The notes beneath the pieces are model-generated. The model saw nothing but the letters and a program-made list of their open reading frames with translations, was not told where the DNA came from and ran no database searches. Positions 33,886 through 46,400 of a DNA stretch of 64,000 nucleotides are shown here, piece after piece. This stretch comes from Coturnix japonica (Eukaryota > Chordata > Aves > Galliformes > Phasianidae): the NCBI RefSeq assembly GCF_001577835.2, contig NC_029531.1, forward strand, positions 163,475 through 227,474, read 5' to 3'. The position numbers and the translations under genes are program-made. The first letter of the stretch is position 1, and every line of letters starts with the position of its first letter.

Positions 33886-36440
33886 TCAATAAATGGCAAC
33901 CAGGTACCTGAAACAACAGATCTGGTTGAGAATGAAGTTATTAAAGCTGATTTAGAAGAGCCTCCTAGGACAGACTCATTACAGACTTGTCCTATCATAA
34001 CACAAAAAATGAAAATGGTCCAAGACCGACCAGCGGGGGTGCCTCCTGATCAATGGACCCCTGCCAAAACACACTTCCATGTGGTGGCCCACCCATATAT
34101 GGCCACTGAATTGATCGACTTTGTCCAGCGTTTCAGAAAAAGGCCATGAGTGAGTGTACCAACTTGGTTACTACGTCTATGGGACTCAGGCGCTGAGGGT
34201 GTAACCTCAGTGGACCTGAGGTCTCTGAATTGCCAACAATAACGATAAATCCTGCCCATAGGCAGAGATTGTATGGAGGGACCCAGACCCTGATGAAAAC
34301 CACTCTATTGTGGATTGGCTAATGGCTGCCTGCCGCATGGTCTGGCCTAACAAGACTGATATGCCGGTAAATACAGGTTTATGGTCTTCTATGGAAGACC
34401 TTCAAAATTACATTATGGAATTGGGTATGTGAGAAGCCATCTATGAGGACGTGTTTAATAGCCCTGAAATGGTAAGATTCTCGGCAGGGATGAAAGACCT
34501 AATTTTACAACTGGCTCCCTTGCACATGTATGGAACACTAGTTTCCATTTTACATCTGTTAGTAGCATCAGAAGCAGCGGTTCAACAGGCAGCCCAATTG
34601 GTAGCCAATTTGGGGGAAACAGAACGCCTACGAACCAAGCGCAATATTAGAGTGGTAGAAGAGGCTGAGGTTTTACCAGTAATTAAAACTAGAAGATTGG
34701 CCCCGCGAACCCCTCAATCAGGACCCATGAGAGTGTCCCAGAAACAAATGTTCAATGACCTCCTCCAGGCAGACGTTCAATTTGCGAAAATTGACCGTCA
34801 GCCCAACCACGTTCTCCTTCGGCTGTGGAAACAACTGAAGGATGAAGAAAAGTTCCAAAACTACCCTAGAAAACTGAGGGTAAGAATTATAGAGCGATGG
34901 CAGACGGTAACCTGGAATCTAGAGGACTTCATTGTTCCCAATAGGAAAAAGAGGCCGCCTCAAGTGTCTCGGGCCACGATCCCTGAGACATCGGAGTTAA
35001 AAGACTTGAGTCTGTCCCAATTCATGGCATTATGAGGGACATCAGTCCCCCTAGGGCCTCCAGACGGGACCAGAGGCCCTACGTAGAAGTAACTATATAT
35101 TGGTCCTGAAGGAACGTTCAAAAGGTTATGGCCCTAGTTGATACTGGGGTAGAAACATCTATAATATACAGAGATCTGATGAAATTTAAAGGTGAAAGAG
35201 TGATGACTGGAGGTTTTGGGGGACAGACCATTCTGGTCACCCAAACCTGGGTAAAACTGGGGGTTGGGCATCTCCCACCATAGGAATATAAGGTATCTAT
35301 TGCCCCAGTTCCATAACATATATTGGGAACAGATATCTTGTGGGGTATGGCTCTCCACACAACCGTGACAGAGTTCAGGCTCCGACAAAGATGTATTAGT
35401 ATCCAGGCGATACAGACAATATTGAGAGGCCATGTGAAACATGAGCCTATTTGTCTGCCAAAGCCATGCTGGATCACTATTGTGAAACAGTATAGACTCC
35501 CGGTTGGGCAAGAGGAAATAATGCAAACGGTGCAGGAATTAAAAAGAGTGGGTATTAAGAGGCCTGCACGTAGCCCATATAATTCCCCAATATGGCCAGT
35601 GCAGAAGTCGGATGGAACATGGAGAATGATGGTAGATTACAGAGAACTGAATAAGGTCACACTGCCTATTCATGCGGCTGTACCCAATATTGCCTCCCTA
35701 ATGGACACACTAATTAGAGAAATTAAAACATAACACTGTGTCCTAAATTTAGCAAATGCATTCTTCAGTATTCCGATAAGTGAAGAATCACAAAATCAAT
35801 TTGCATTTACAAGGGAAGGCAGGCAGTGGACTTTTCAGGTCCTACTACAAAGATACGTGCACTCTCCCACCTATGGTCATAATTTGGTGGTGCATGACCT
35901 GGCTAATTGGGAGAAACCAGATAATATCAATTTATATCATTATATTGATGATCTCCTGTTGACATCCGACTCATTAGAGGCAGTGGGAGAAGCAGCAGAT
36001 TTGTTAACAGCTTATCTGCAGAAAAGAGGATGGGCTATAAACCAACAGAACGTGCAAGGTTATCTGTGAAATTCCTGGGAGTACTTAGGTCTGGGAAAAC
36101 CAAATTACTACCCAGTGTGGTAGTAGATAAGGTTCAGGTGTTTCCAGTCCCTACGACATCAAAGCAACTGCAAGAATTCTTGGGTATAATGGAGTATTGG
36201 CGCTCCTTTATACCCCATTTTGTGCAGCTACTGAGACCATTGTAGAAACTTACAAAGAAGGGGCAATCATGGGATTGCGGGAAGGTAGAAAAGGACACGT
36301 TACAACAAGCAAAACTGGCAGTTAAACAAGCTCAGGCATGGGGTATGTCTGATCCTACCCTCCCAGCTGAATTAGATGTTCATGTTACTCAGGATGGTTT
36401 TGGCTGGGGCCTGTGGCAATGCCAGAGTTCTGTTCGGACC
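33886..36440 (+). mobile_element. ERVL-like endogenous retrovirus fossil C
   Basis: A broken plus-strand fossil with gag-like (about 33.9-35.03 kb), protease-like (about 35.1-35.4 kb), reverse transcriptase (about 35.5-36.2 kb; YIDDLLLTSD) and the start of RNase H (to about 36.43 kb). It ends abruptly in the 5' flank of BG-d. It is longer in gag than copy B and shorter in pol than copy A. Confidence 0.8.
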
Positions 36441-36444
36441 CCAG

Positions 36445-37579
36445 GAAAGTAACAGCAGCACCAATGGTTCCTCCTGGCGGTTCAGCCACGTGCTCCTCAT
36501 CCCGCTGTGCTGATGGTAACCATTAATCAAGAGCTCACCCAGCTGCTTGTGGCTTGGCTAGGTTCTGCAGAACGAGCCTGGAGCCTAAAATGCTTCAAGC
36601 ACACATCCCAGGGGATGGCCCTCCTCCTTTCACTCCCTGCCATTACACCTCTCCTTCATTAAAGGAATCCAGACTGCATGCAATGAGTGCACCAAGCCAT
36701 TGCCCACCTTCCCCACAAACACTTCCATGTCCCCACAAACCCCTCACCATGGGAAGAGCGGCTCTGGGGTTGCCACGGGGGCAAGGATTCTATACTTCCT
36801 GAATTAATGGTTGGTTAATTACAAATTCTCATTGACCAAAGAAACCATCACACTTTGGGTATGGCTCAGAGAAAGCTCATTGAGCACACCCCATGGCTGT
36901 GCCATGGCAATGCTTCTCCTGGCTCCATGCTGCTGGTGGTGGTTGCAGAGCCCCAGGGCTGTGCATGAAGCTGCAATGGGAGGTTGGGGTTCAGAGGTCC
37001 CCAACTGTCTGCCCCATTGCCAAAGGGGTAAAGTTCCTCTGAATGAATTATTGCAGTCTGGAGCTGGGCAAAGGTAGTATGTGAGTAAAGGTAGGAGCTG
37101 GGCAAAGGTAGAAGCTGTGCGTAGCCGTGCATTTCCTGCAGCTCAGGTGAGGGGTTTCTGTCTCCGTTGGGCTCCTTGTAGGGAAAACCTTGAGGGGTCA
37201 CCTGCTCTTCCCCTCAGCCTGTGAGGAGCACCGGCACTGCCCAAGGCGGTGCTGGCTGTGCTCATGGAACTCGTGTTTGAGTAACCCCATCCCCTCCTCC
37301 CCTGCTGGCTGTAACCCTGTGAACCCTACTGTTCTCCTACAGGTTATTCCTTCATATACTTCCCAGTATTTTCCCCATCTTCTTTCCCAGTCTTCTTCCC
37401 CTTCTTCTCCATCATCTCCTTCACCAACTCCTTCCCCATTTCATTCACCACCTCATTTCTGAGTCTTCTTTTCTCATCGTTTAACCATTTTTTATCCATC
37501 TCCTCCACCATCTCCTTCTCAGTCTCCTTCCTCTCTCTACTTTCCCCAACTCCTTCCCTGCTCCTCGCTTCCAGCACAG
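36445..37579 (+). promoter_or_regulatory. 5' flank and leader of BG-d
   Basis: Shared at high identity with 42360-43440 (BG-e) and 48110-49247 (BG-f). Common parts: GGTTCAGCCACGTGCTCCTC with an E-box (CACGTG), TGATGGTAACCATTAATCAA, a likely non-coding exon region (CAGCTCAGGTGAGG at about 37140; CTCAGCCTGTGAGGAGCACC at about 37215), then the CT-rich leader up to the ATG. The core promoter is not obvious and no clear TATA box is seen. The left end is cut by the ERVL fossil. Confidence 0.55.
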
Positions 37580-40500
37580 ATGGGCTTCACATTGGGCTGC
37601 AGACACTCCAGCTTCTCCCATCACTGGAGGGCCCTCCTGGCTCATCTTGTGGCTCTGCACCTCCTCCATCTGGGATCAGGTAAGGGTCCTGTGGGGCTGC
37701 TGTGCCTGGTACTGGTGTTGCTGTGGGGCCGGGGAGTAGCCATGGGGCAGGGAGTACCCAAGCCCAGCACCCACCCCTGCTTGGGTTTTGGGTTTCGCTT
37801 TCACTTCGGTTCATTCATGAAACGTGTGATTTTTGGGTTCAATTTCTGCCTCTTCTCCTCTATCACATGTTGTGAGTGGGCTCCCACCCCCAGAAATCCT
37901 TCCCCACTCCCTCCTGCTCACTCTCAAGTGCTTTGACATGGGATGGAGCACACACCAACTCAACCTGTGCTGCTCCATGCCCCCACGTTCACACAGCCAC
38001 CATCTCACCATTTCTCTGTGCCCTTCTCATTGCCCAGCCCAGATGAGGGTGGTGGCACCAAACCTTCATGTCACTGCTATCGTGGGACAGGACGTTGTGC
38101 TGTGCTGCCAGTTGTCCCCCTGCAAGGATGCTTGGAGCTCAGAAATCAGATGGATCCAGCACCGGTCTGCTGGGCTCTTGCACCACTACCGAAATGGATT
38201 GGACCTGGAGCAGATGGAGGAATATAAAGGGAGGACAGAACTGCTAAGGGATGGCCTGACTAATGGAAACTTGGATCTGCGCATCACTGCAGTGAGCTCT
38301 GCTGATAGTGGGTCCTACATCTGTGCTGTGGAAGATGGTGATGGCTATGCAGATGCTGTGGTGGAGCTGGAGGTGTCAGGTCAGTGGCTGGGGTATCCAT
38401 GCATGGAGAGCTGACTTTGAACAAGCAGCCTTTGTAAGAGGTCTGGTATGAATTGCTACAAGAGATGCTGCTGTTGCAGCGGGTGCACAGTGTGTGATTT
38501 GGGCATGATTCTGCATGGATGAGGTGGTTGGTTTGGGTTTCTGGGAAGGGGTTCTTTGTGTATCAGTGGCTGTGCTCCCTGATTGCTGCCCCTTTGTGTT
38601 CTGTGAACTTGAAAAGTCTGAGTCTTGTGTTTCCACGTACGGGAATGTACACCGGACCCTTTTCCCGTTGTTTTCTCCAGATCCCTTTTCCCAAATCGTC
38701 CATCCCTGGAAGGTGGCTCTGGGTCTGGTCGTCACACTTCTGGTTGGCTCATTTCTCATCATTGCTTTTCTCCTGAGAAAGCAAGGTGAGCTGAGAGCAG
38801 AGGGGACGGAGCGCAGGGAGGTGTTGTGCAGGGACAGGGATGGTCGGGGTGGTGCTGAGCTCTGCTCCATGGAGCTACACAGGAGGAGGAAGGGGGACTT
38901 TTCCTGAGATTCCCATATTGCTCATTAAATAATGTTTGCCTTTCTTTTGGGAATGAGGAAGGGGTAAAGGAGAAGAGTGGGAGGATAGGAACGTGGCTGG
39001 ACCATGGGCAGGTGGAAAGGTCCAGATCCTCTGGTGAATTCCCCCGAATCCAAGCTGCCCTGCTGACCACCTCTTCCTCTGCTTTGTTTTCCAGTGGTAC
39101 AGAGCAAAGAGCTAAGTGAGTCCTTCCAGCCCCTTCCACCACCAGAGTCCCTTTAATGGAACTGATAGAAGACTGCATAATGCTGGGTTTATGTCATGTG
39201 CTGGAGCCATGGGATCTTTGGGGCCTTGGGATATGTTGGTGTCGTGGTGTAATGGGATACGTTGATCCTGACTGGTTCACATACAAAATTCTTGCCCTGT
39301 CCATTTCTTCCTATCAGTTTAATTTCTTCTTGGGACCATAGTGGTTATTAGCCACTTCACAAGACAAAAAAAAAAATTGGGGTCTGGGCATAGGAGTAGC
39401 CTTGGAATGAGAATTTCATCCCTCTGACCATGCATTTCTTTTGTTTCTATTTTGCAGAGGAAAAAGATGCAGCACTGGGTAAGTGTCTTTCCTAATCAGA
39501 AGCAATTCAGGGTCTCCCCATGACATTAACCATGGGGTGAACGTGAGGTTCTTTTCAAGCAGAACAAACTGAGAAACTGGGTGAGTTTTATTTGGCAAAC
39601 CAAAGAACTTTGGGTCTTTCTATGGCTGCTGTTCTCTCTGACCATCTGCAGACATTGTGCTTCTTTTTTCCTTCCTATTGGTTTAATTCCTCCTTGGGAC
39701 ACAAGTGGTCATTTGGCCATTCAGCAGAATAATGAGATTTGGAGTCTGGTTATTGGAGCAGGTATGGGATCAGAAGCTGTTTCCTCTGACCATGCATTTC
39801 TTTTGCTTCCATTTTGCAGAGAGAAAAGATGCAATGCTGGGTAAGTCTCCTTCCCCAAAGCAAGGGAATTCAGCATCTCCCCATGGCATCAACAGTGAGA
39901 TGTGCCGCTGCCCCCTCTGACCAAGTACTGCTTTTCTCTTTCTTTTCCAGTGGAACAAGCTGAGAAACTGGGTGAGTTTTATTTGACAAACCAAAGAACA
40001 TTGTGTCTTCCTATGGGAAGCTGTTCTCTCTGACCATCTGCAGACACTGTGCTTTGTTTTTTCCTTCCTATTGGTTTAATTCCTTCTGGGGACCAAAGTG
40101 GTCTTTGGCCACTTCCCAGATCAAAAAAGATTGGGTTCTGGGCACGGCAGCAGCCATTGGATGACAACCTACTCCCTGTTACCATGCATTTCCTTTCTTT
40201 CTATTTTGCAGAGAAAAAAGATGCAATGCTGGGTGAGTCTCCATCCATATGCTGTGTGAATTTTGGATCCCCCCATAGCATCGGCTGTGGGATGAGCAGC
40301 TGCCCCCACTGACCACATGCTGCTCTGCTCTTTCTTTTCCAGTGGAGCTATCTAGGATGTCGAGTGAGTCTCCCTTTACAATCATATTTTTACATTGTTC
40401 TACCAATGTGAGCTGTGAGATGGGACGTTCCTCTCATCACACATTATTTCTGTTTTTCCTTTGCAGAGAGTAGTGATGCAAAGTTGGGTGAGTCACCCTC

Positions 40501-41775
40501 CCCAAACCAAAGAGATTGAGGAACCTCCCATGGGATCAGCCATTTGATGACCGTCTGTCCCTTCTCACTGTGCTTTTCTCATTTATTCCTTTCACAGATA
40601 CACTGGCTGCAAAACTGGGTGAGAACTCCCTCCCATATGAGGAAAGAAAAAGGGGCTCTGCCTGTGTGAGCCTTGGGAAGAGACATTCCTCTCATCGTGC
40701 ATTGCTTTTCTCTTTCTTTTCCAGTGGAAATAACTAATAAATTCGGTGAGTCTTCTTTCCCAAAATAATGGACCATGGAGTTTCCCATGGGATGAGAAGG
40801 TATCCAACCTCATCACACAGAGATTCTTCTTTCTTTTTTGCAGATAAATGGAATTTTGATCCAAGTAAGTTACAGTTACTAAACAGGGAATTTGGGGTCT
40901 TCCCAAGAGACTGCAAATGGGATGAAAATTCTCCTCTGACCATGCACTGAGTTTCTCTTCCATTTCCAGAGATGCAGAATAGACCTACAAGTGAGTCTAC
41001 CCTCCCAAACTGAAAACACTGGAGACTGCCTGTGTGATCTCTGGGATGAGATGTTGCTCTCATCACGCACTGTTTCTGTTTTTCCTTTGCAGATTTACGT
41101 GCTCCCATGCTGAGTAAGTCACTCTCCCTGCAATGAAGGAATTTGGGGTCTTACCATGGAATCAGCCATGGGATGAGCATCTGACCCTTCTCATCATGTG
41201 TTTATTGGTTTCTTTTGCAGAGAACCAAGTTGCAGAACAGGGTGAGTGCTCCTACCCAAATTAAAAAGAAGGGGTCCTATCTATGTGAGCTGTCAGATGA
41301 GACTTTCCACTCATCACGTGTTCCTTTTCTTTCTATTTTCCAGCGGAACGAACTGAAGCATCTGGTGAGTCTTCCCCAACCCAAAGCAATGTGGGGTTTC
41401 CCATGGGATGACAGGCTGTCCCACCTCAGCATCTGTTGCTTTTCTGTTCCAGAAGAACCATCCAGAAGACGACTGAGAGATGAGACGTGCCATGCAGCAT
41501 GGACAGCAGTTCACTTTCATAGACCACAGTTTGCACAGGATAACAAAGCCACAATAAGTCCAAGCAAACGCACAGCAGGACCAAAAGGAGCCAGTGTTTG
41601 TATTGAGGGAGAACCCTGCAGTTCTGTGAGACAAAGCTGCCCAAGGGAGCACCGAGATGAGGATGTGGGACCTCCAACTCAAATCCAATTGAAAGTAAGA
41701 AACCAAAGAAAGGAAGAATACAGGAGGAAGGCAGAGAGCCTGGATAAGATATGGATACGTAGGGAAATAACATGA
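37580..41775 (+). CDS. BG-d: full-length BG receptor with 15 heptad exons and an altered C-terminus
   Basis: Exons: 37580-37679 (signal peptide), 38038-38379 (Ig-V; VVLCCQLSP, SGSYICAVEDGDGYADAV), 38681-38785 (membrane, DPFSQIVHPWKVAL), fifteen 21-base exons starting at 39095, 39458, 39560, 39820, 39951, 40212, 40343, 40467, 40598, 40725, 40844, 40970, 41093, 41221 and 41344, and a last exon 41453-41775. The sum is 1185 bases, 394 residues. Every heptad exon is in phase 1 and open, giving a coiled-coil tail of (V/E)E(K/Q)xxA(K/M)L-like repeats. In the last exon, an 8-base deletion relative to BG-e and BG-f shifts the frame and gives a longer basic tail (ending KIWIRREIT). Polyadenylation signal at 41895-41900. 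Confidence 0.88.
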
Positions 41776-41894
41776 CCATGTATCAGGATTTGTGGAAATC
41801 CAATGTGTACATAACACTTGGAAACAGAAGACTGCATGCAGAACCTAAGGTAGAAAATCGCTTTGGTTGTTAACCCTGTTGGCTCCTACCATAT

Positions 41895-41900
41895 AATAAA
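41895..41900 (+). terminator. BG-d polyadenylation signal
   Basis: AATAAA in ACCATATAATAAAGAATACC, 120 bases after the stop. The same context follows BG-e (47653) and BG-f (55909). Confidence 0.8.
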
Positions 41901-41904
41901 GAAT

Positions 41905-43440
41905 ACCTGCTTATTGTAATGGATCATTGATTGTTATCATTTATTGGGGGTTTGGTTCCATGGAACATGCTGAGCCTTCATCCTTGAGTGATAGGACCGT
42001 GGGCTCTATTGGAGAACAAGCTGACCTTTATCACACTGAGTGGCATTCCCAGTAAAACAAGGCTCCCTCCAGGGAGCAAAAAAAGAAGAAAAGAAATTAA
42101 TAAACAAAAAAATACACAAAACCAAGAAAATTAAATAAAGGATACTGGAAAAAAAAATCTATAATTATAAGAATAACTTCAAAAACCCACACCATCCTTC
42201 CTCAAGGAGGGAGCAGCGATGGCAGTCCTTCGTGTCCCTTCTTGGTGCTATGAGAACAGCCCCACACTTCAGAGCTGATCCTGTGAACACCATAGAAGGC
42301 TATGGTGGGGGGTCTCTCCTACACAAGGACCCCCATCACTCACACTGAACGCCCAAAGAAACAACAGCTGCCCCAATGGTTGCTCCTGGCAGTTCAGCCA
42401 CGTGCTCCTCATCCCAGTAGTTCTGATGGTAACCATTAATCAAGAGCGCATCCAGCTGCTTGTTGCTTGGGTTGGAGCTGCAGGATGAGCCTGGAGCCTA
42501 AATGCTTCCAGCACACATCCCAGGGGACGGCCCTCCTCCTTTCACTCCCTGCCATTACAGCTCTCCTTCATTAAAGCAGTACAGATTGCATGCACTGAGT
42601 GCACTGAGCCATTGCCCACCTTCCCCACAAACCCTTCCTGGTCCCCACAAACCCTTCACCATGGGAAGAGTGGTTCTGGGGCTTCCATGGGGGCAAAGAT
42701 TCTTCCTGCATTAATGGTTGGTTAATTACGAATTCTCATTGACCAAAGAAACCATCACAACTTGGGTATGGCTCAGAACAAGCTCATAGAGCACACCCCA
42801 TGGCTGTGCCATGGCAATGCTTCTGGCTCCATGCTGATGGTGGCCGCAGAGCCCCAGGGCTGTGCATGAAGCTGCAATGGGATGTTCAGAGGTCCCCAAC
42901 CATTTGCACTGTTGCCAAAAGGGGTAAAGTTCATCAGAGGGAATTACCGCACCCTGGAGCTGAACAAAGGTAGAAGCTGGGCGTAGCCGTGCAGTTCCTG
43001 CAGCTCAGGTGAGGGGTTTCTGTCTCTGTGGGGTTCCTTGGAGGGGAAATCCTTCTGGGGTCACCTGCTCTTCCCCTCAGCCTGTGAGGAACACCGGCAC
43101 TGCCCAAGGCGGTGGTGGCTGTGCTCATGGAACTCGTGTTGGAGTGACCCCATCCCCTCCTCCACTGCTGGCTGCAACCCTCTGAGCCTTCCTCTTCTCC
43201 TACAGCTTCTTCCTGTATATCCTTCCCAAACTTTTTCCCCATCTTCTTTCCAAATCTTCTTCCCCTTCTCCATTGCCAACTCCTTCTCCATTTCATTCAC
43301 CACCTCATTTCCCCATCTCCTTTTCTCATTGTCTATCCATTTTTTATCGATCTTCTACTCCATCTCCTCCACCATCTCCTTCTCAGTCTCCTTCCTCTCT
43401 CTCCTTTCCCCAACTCTTTCCCCCCTCCTCTCCTCCAGCA
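41905..43440 (+). promoter_or_regulatory. Intergenic unit and 5' flank of BG-e
   Basis: No gene seen. The segment is one copy of the BG spacer: A-rich stretch at about 42070-42180, GGCAGTCCTTCGTGTCCCTT at about 42210, E-box CACGTG at about 42400, then the same leader parts as in the BG-d flank. Unlike BG-d it is not cut by a fossil, so it shows the complete spacer. Confidence 0.6.
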
Positions 43441-43443
43441 CAG

Positions 43444-46400
43444 ATGGGCTTCACATCGGGCTGCAACCACCTCAGTTTCTCCCATCCCTGGAGGACCCTC
43501 CTGGCTCATCTAGTGGCTCTGCACCTCCTCCATCTGGGATCAGGTAGGGATCCAGTGGGGCTGCTGTTCCTGGCACAGGTGTTGCTGTGGGTCCAGGGAG
43601 CAGCCGTGGGGCAAGGAATACCCAATCCCAGCACCCAGCTTTGCTTTGCTTTCACTTTCACTTCACTTCTTTCATGTAATGTGTGATTTTGTGTAGAAAT
43701 TCTGCCTCTTCTCTTCCATCACACATTGTGAGTGGGCTCCCAGCCCCAGGAATCCTTCCCCACTCCCTCCTGCTCCCTCTCAAGTGCTTTGACATGGGAT
43801 GGAGCACACACCAACTCACCCTGTGCTGCTCCATGCCCCCACATTCACACAGCAACCATCTCACCATCTCTCTGTGCCCTTCTCATTGCCCAGCCCAGCT
43901 CACAGTGGTAGCACCAAACCCTCATGTCACTGCCACTGTGGGACAGGATGTCGTGCTGCGCTGTCATTTGTCCCCTTGCAAGGATGCTTGGAGTTCAGAC
44001 ATCAGATGGATCCAGCACGGATCTGCTGAGCTCTTGCACCACTACCAAAATGGAGAGGACCTGGAGCAGATGCAGGAATATAAAGGGAGGACAGAACTGC
44101 TCAGGGATGGCCTGTCTGATGGAAACCTGGATCTGCGAATCACTGCAGTCACCTCCGCGGATAGTGGCACATATAGCTGTGTTGTGCATGATGGTGATGA
44201 CTATGCAGAAGCTGTGATGAACCTGCAGGTGTCAGGTCAGTAGCTGGGGTGTCTATGGATGGAGAGCTGAAGGACAGCAGCCTTTGGAAGAGGTCTGGGT
44301 TGAACTGCCCCATGAGATTCTGGAGTTGCTGTGGGTGCACGGTGCGATTTGGGGATGGATCTGCATGGATGAGGTCATTGGTTTGGGTTTCTGGGATGGG
44401 TTTCTTCGTGTCTCAGTGGCAGTGGGCACACGATGCTGAGCTTCTCCTCCACCTGTGCCAAGCTGGTGTTGCTGCCATTGTGTGTCACTGCTCCCTGGTT
44501 GCTGCCCCCTTGGGTTCCCTGATCGCCCAAGGCTGTCTTGCTTTTCCACTTACGGGAACTGTAAAAGGAACCTAATTACTGGTGTTTTTCCCAGATCCCT
44601 TTTCCCAGGTCACCCATCCCTGGAAGGTGGCTCTGGCTGTGGTTGTCACACTTCTGGTTGGGTCATTTGTCATCATTGCTTTTCTCCATGGAAAGAAAGG
44701 TGAGCTGAGGGAGGTCTTGTGCAGGGACATTGGTGGTCAGGGTGGTGCTGAGCTCTGCTCCATGGAGCTACACAGAAGGAGGAAGGGGGGTTTTCCCTGA
44801 GATTCCCGTATTGCTCATTAAATAATGTTTGCCTTTCTTTTGGGAATGTAGGAAGGAGAAAAAGGAAAGGGGTGTTGGTGGGAAGACAATAACGGATAAT
44901 AATGCATAATGGCTGGACCGTGGGGCAGGATCAAAGGCCCAGACCCTCTGGAGTGCTCCCAACAAAGCTACCCCACTGACCAACACTTCCTCTTCTTTGT
45001 TTTCCAGTGGCACAGAGCAGAAAGCTGAGTGAGTCCTTCCAGCCCCTTTCACCACCAAAGTCCCTTTAACAGAACTGATAGAAGACTGCAGAGTGCTGGG
45101 TTTATGCCATGGGATTTTGGGGCCATGGGATGTGTTGGGGTCATGGGATGTGGTGGTGCTCTGGGATGCACTGGGGTAATGGGTTTTGTTGATCTGGATT
45201 GATCCACATGTAGAACTCCTGCCCAATCTGTTCCTTCCTATTGGTTTAATTCCTTCTGGGAATGTGAGTTCTCAGTGGCCAATTCCCAGAACAAAAACAT
45301 CTGGGTTGTGCATATGGCATCAGCCATGGAATCAGAAGCTGTTTCCTCTGACCATGCATTTCTTTTGCTTCCATTTTGCAGAGAGAAGAAATGCACAGCT
45401 GGGTAAGTCTCCTTCCACAAAGTGTGGGAATTCAGAGTCTCCCCATGCCATCAGCCTTGTTATGAGCAGTTGCCACTCTGACCATGAAATGCCCTTCTCT
45501 TTCCTTTCCAGGGAACAAGCTGAGGCACTGGGTGAGTCTCCCTTCCAATCTTTTAATTCTTTTTAAAAAGCTCTTGCCTCTGACCATGCATTTCTTTTGC
45601 TTCCATTTTGCAGAGAGAAGAAATGCACAGCTGGGTAAGTCTCCTTCCACAAAGTGTGGGAATTCAGAGTCCTCCCATGCCATCAGCCGTGTTATGAGCA
45701 GTTGCCACCTCTGACCATGGCACTGCCTACTCTTTCCTTTCCAGGAAGCTGAGGCACTGGGTGAGTCTCCCTTCCAATCTTTTAATTCTTTTTAAAAAGC
45801 TCTTGCCTCTGACCATGCATTTCTTTGTGTTCCATTTTGCAGAGAGAAGAAATGCAACGCTGGGTAAGTCTCCTTCCACAAAGTGTGGGAATTCAGAGTC
45901 TCCCCATGCCATCAGCCTTGTTATGAGCAGTTGCCACCTCTGACCATGCACTGCCCTACTCTTTCCTTTCCAGGGAAACAAGCTGAGGCACTGGGTGAGT
46001 CTCCCTTCCAATCTTTTAGTTCTTTTTAAAATGCTCTTCCTCTGGGAGCTGTGGGATGAGCAGTTCCTCTCATCATGCATTCCTTCTGCTTTTCCTTTGC
46101 AGAGCAAAGGAATGCAAAGTTGGGTGAGTCTTTCTTCTTAGACTACAGAAATTTGGTGTACTCCCACAGGATCAGCCATGGGATGGTCATCTGACCCTTC
46201 TGATCCCATGTTTCTTATTTGTTTCTTTTGCAGAGAAACAAGCTGAAAATTTGTGTGAGTTCTCCCTCCCATATTAAAAAACAAAGGGGTCTGCATGTGG
46301 GAGTTGTGGGATGTCATTCCTCATCACGTGTTTCTTTTTCTTTATTTTTGGCAGGGAAATGGAATTCATCACTGAGTAAGTTGCAGTTGTTATTCTGAGG

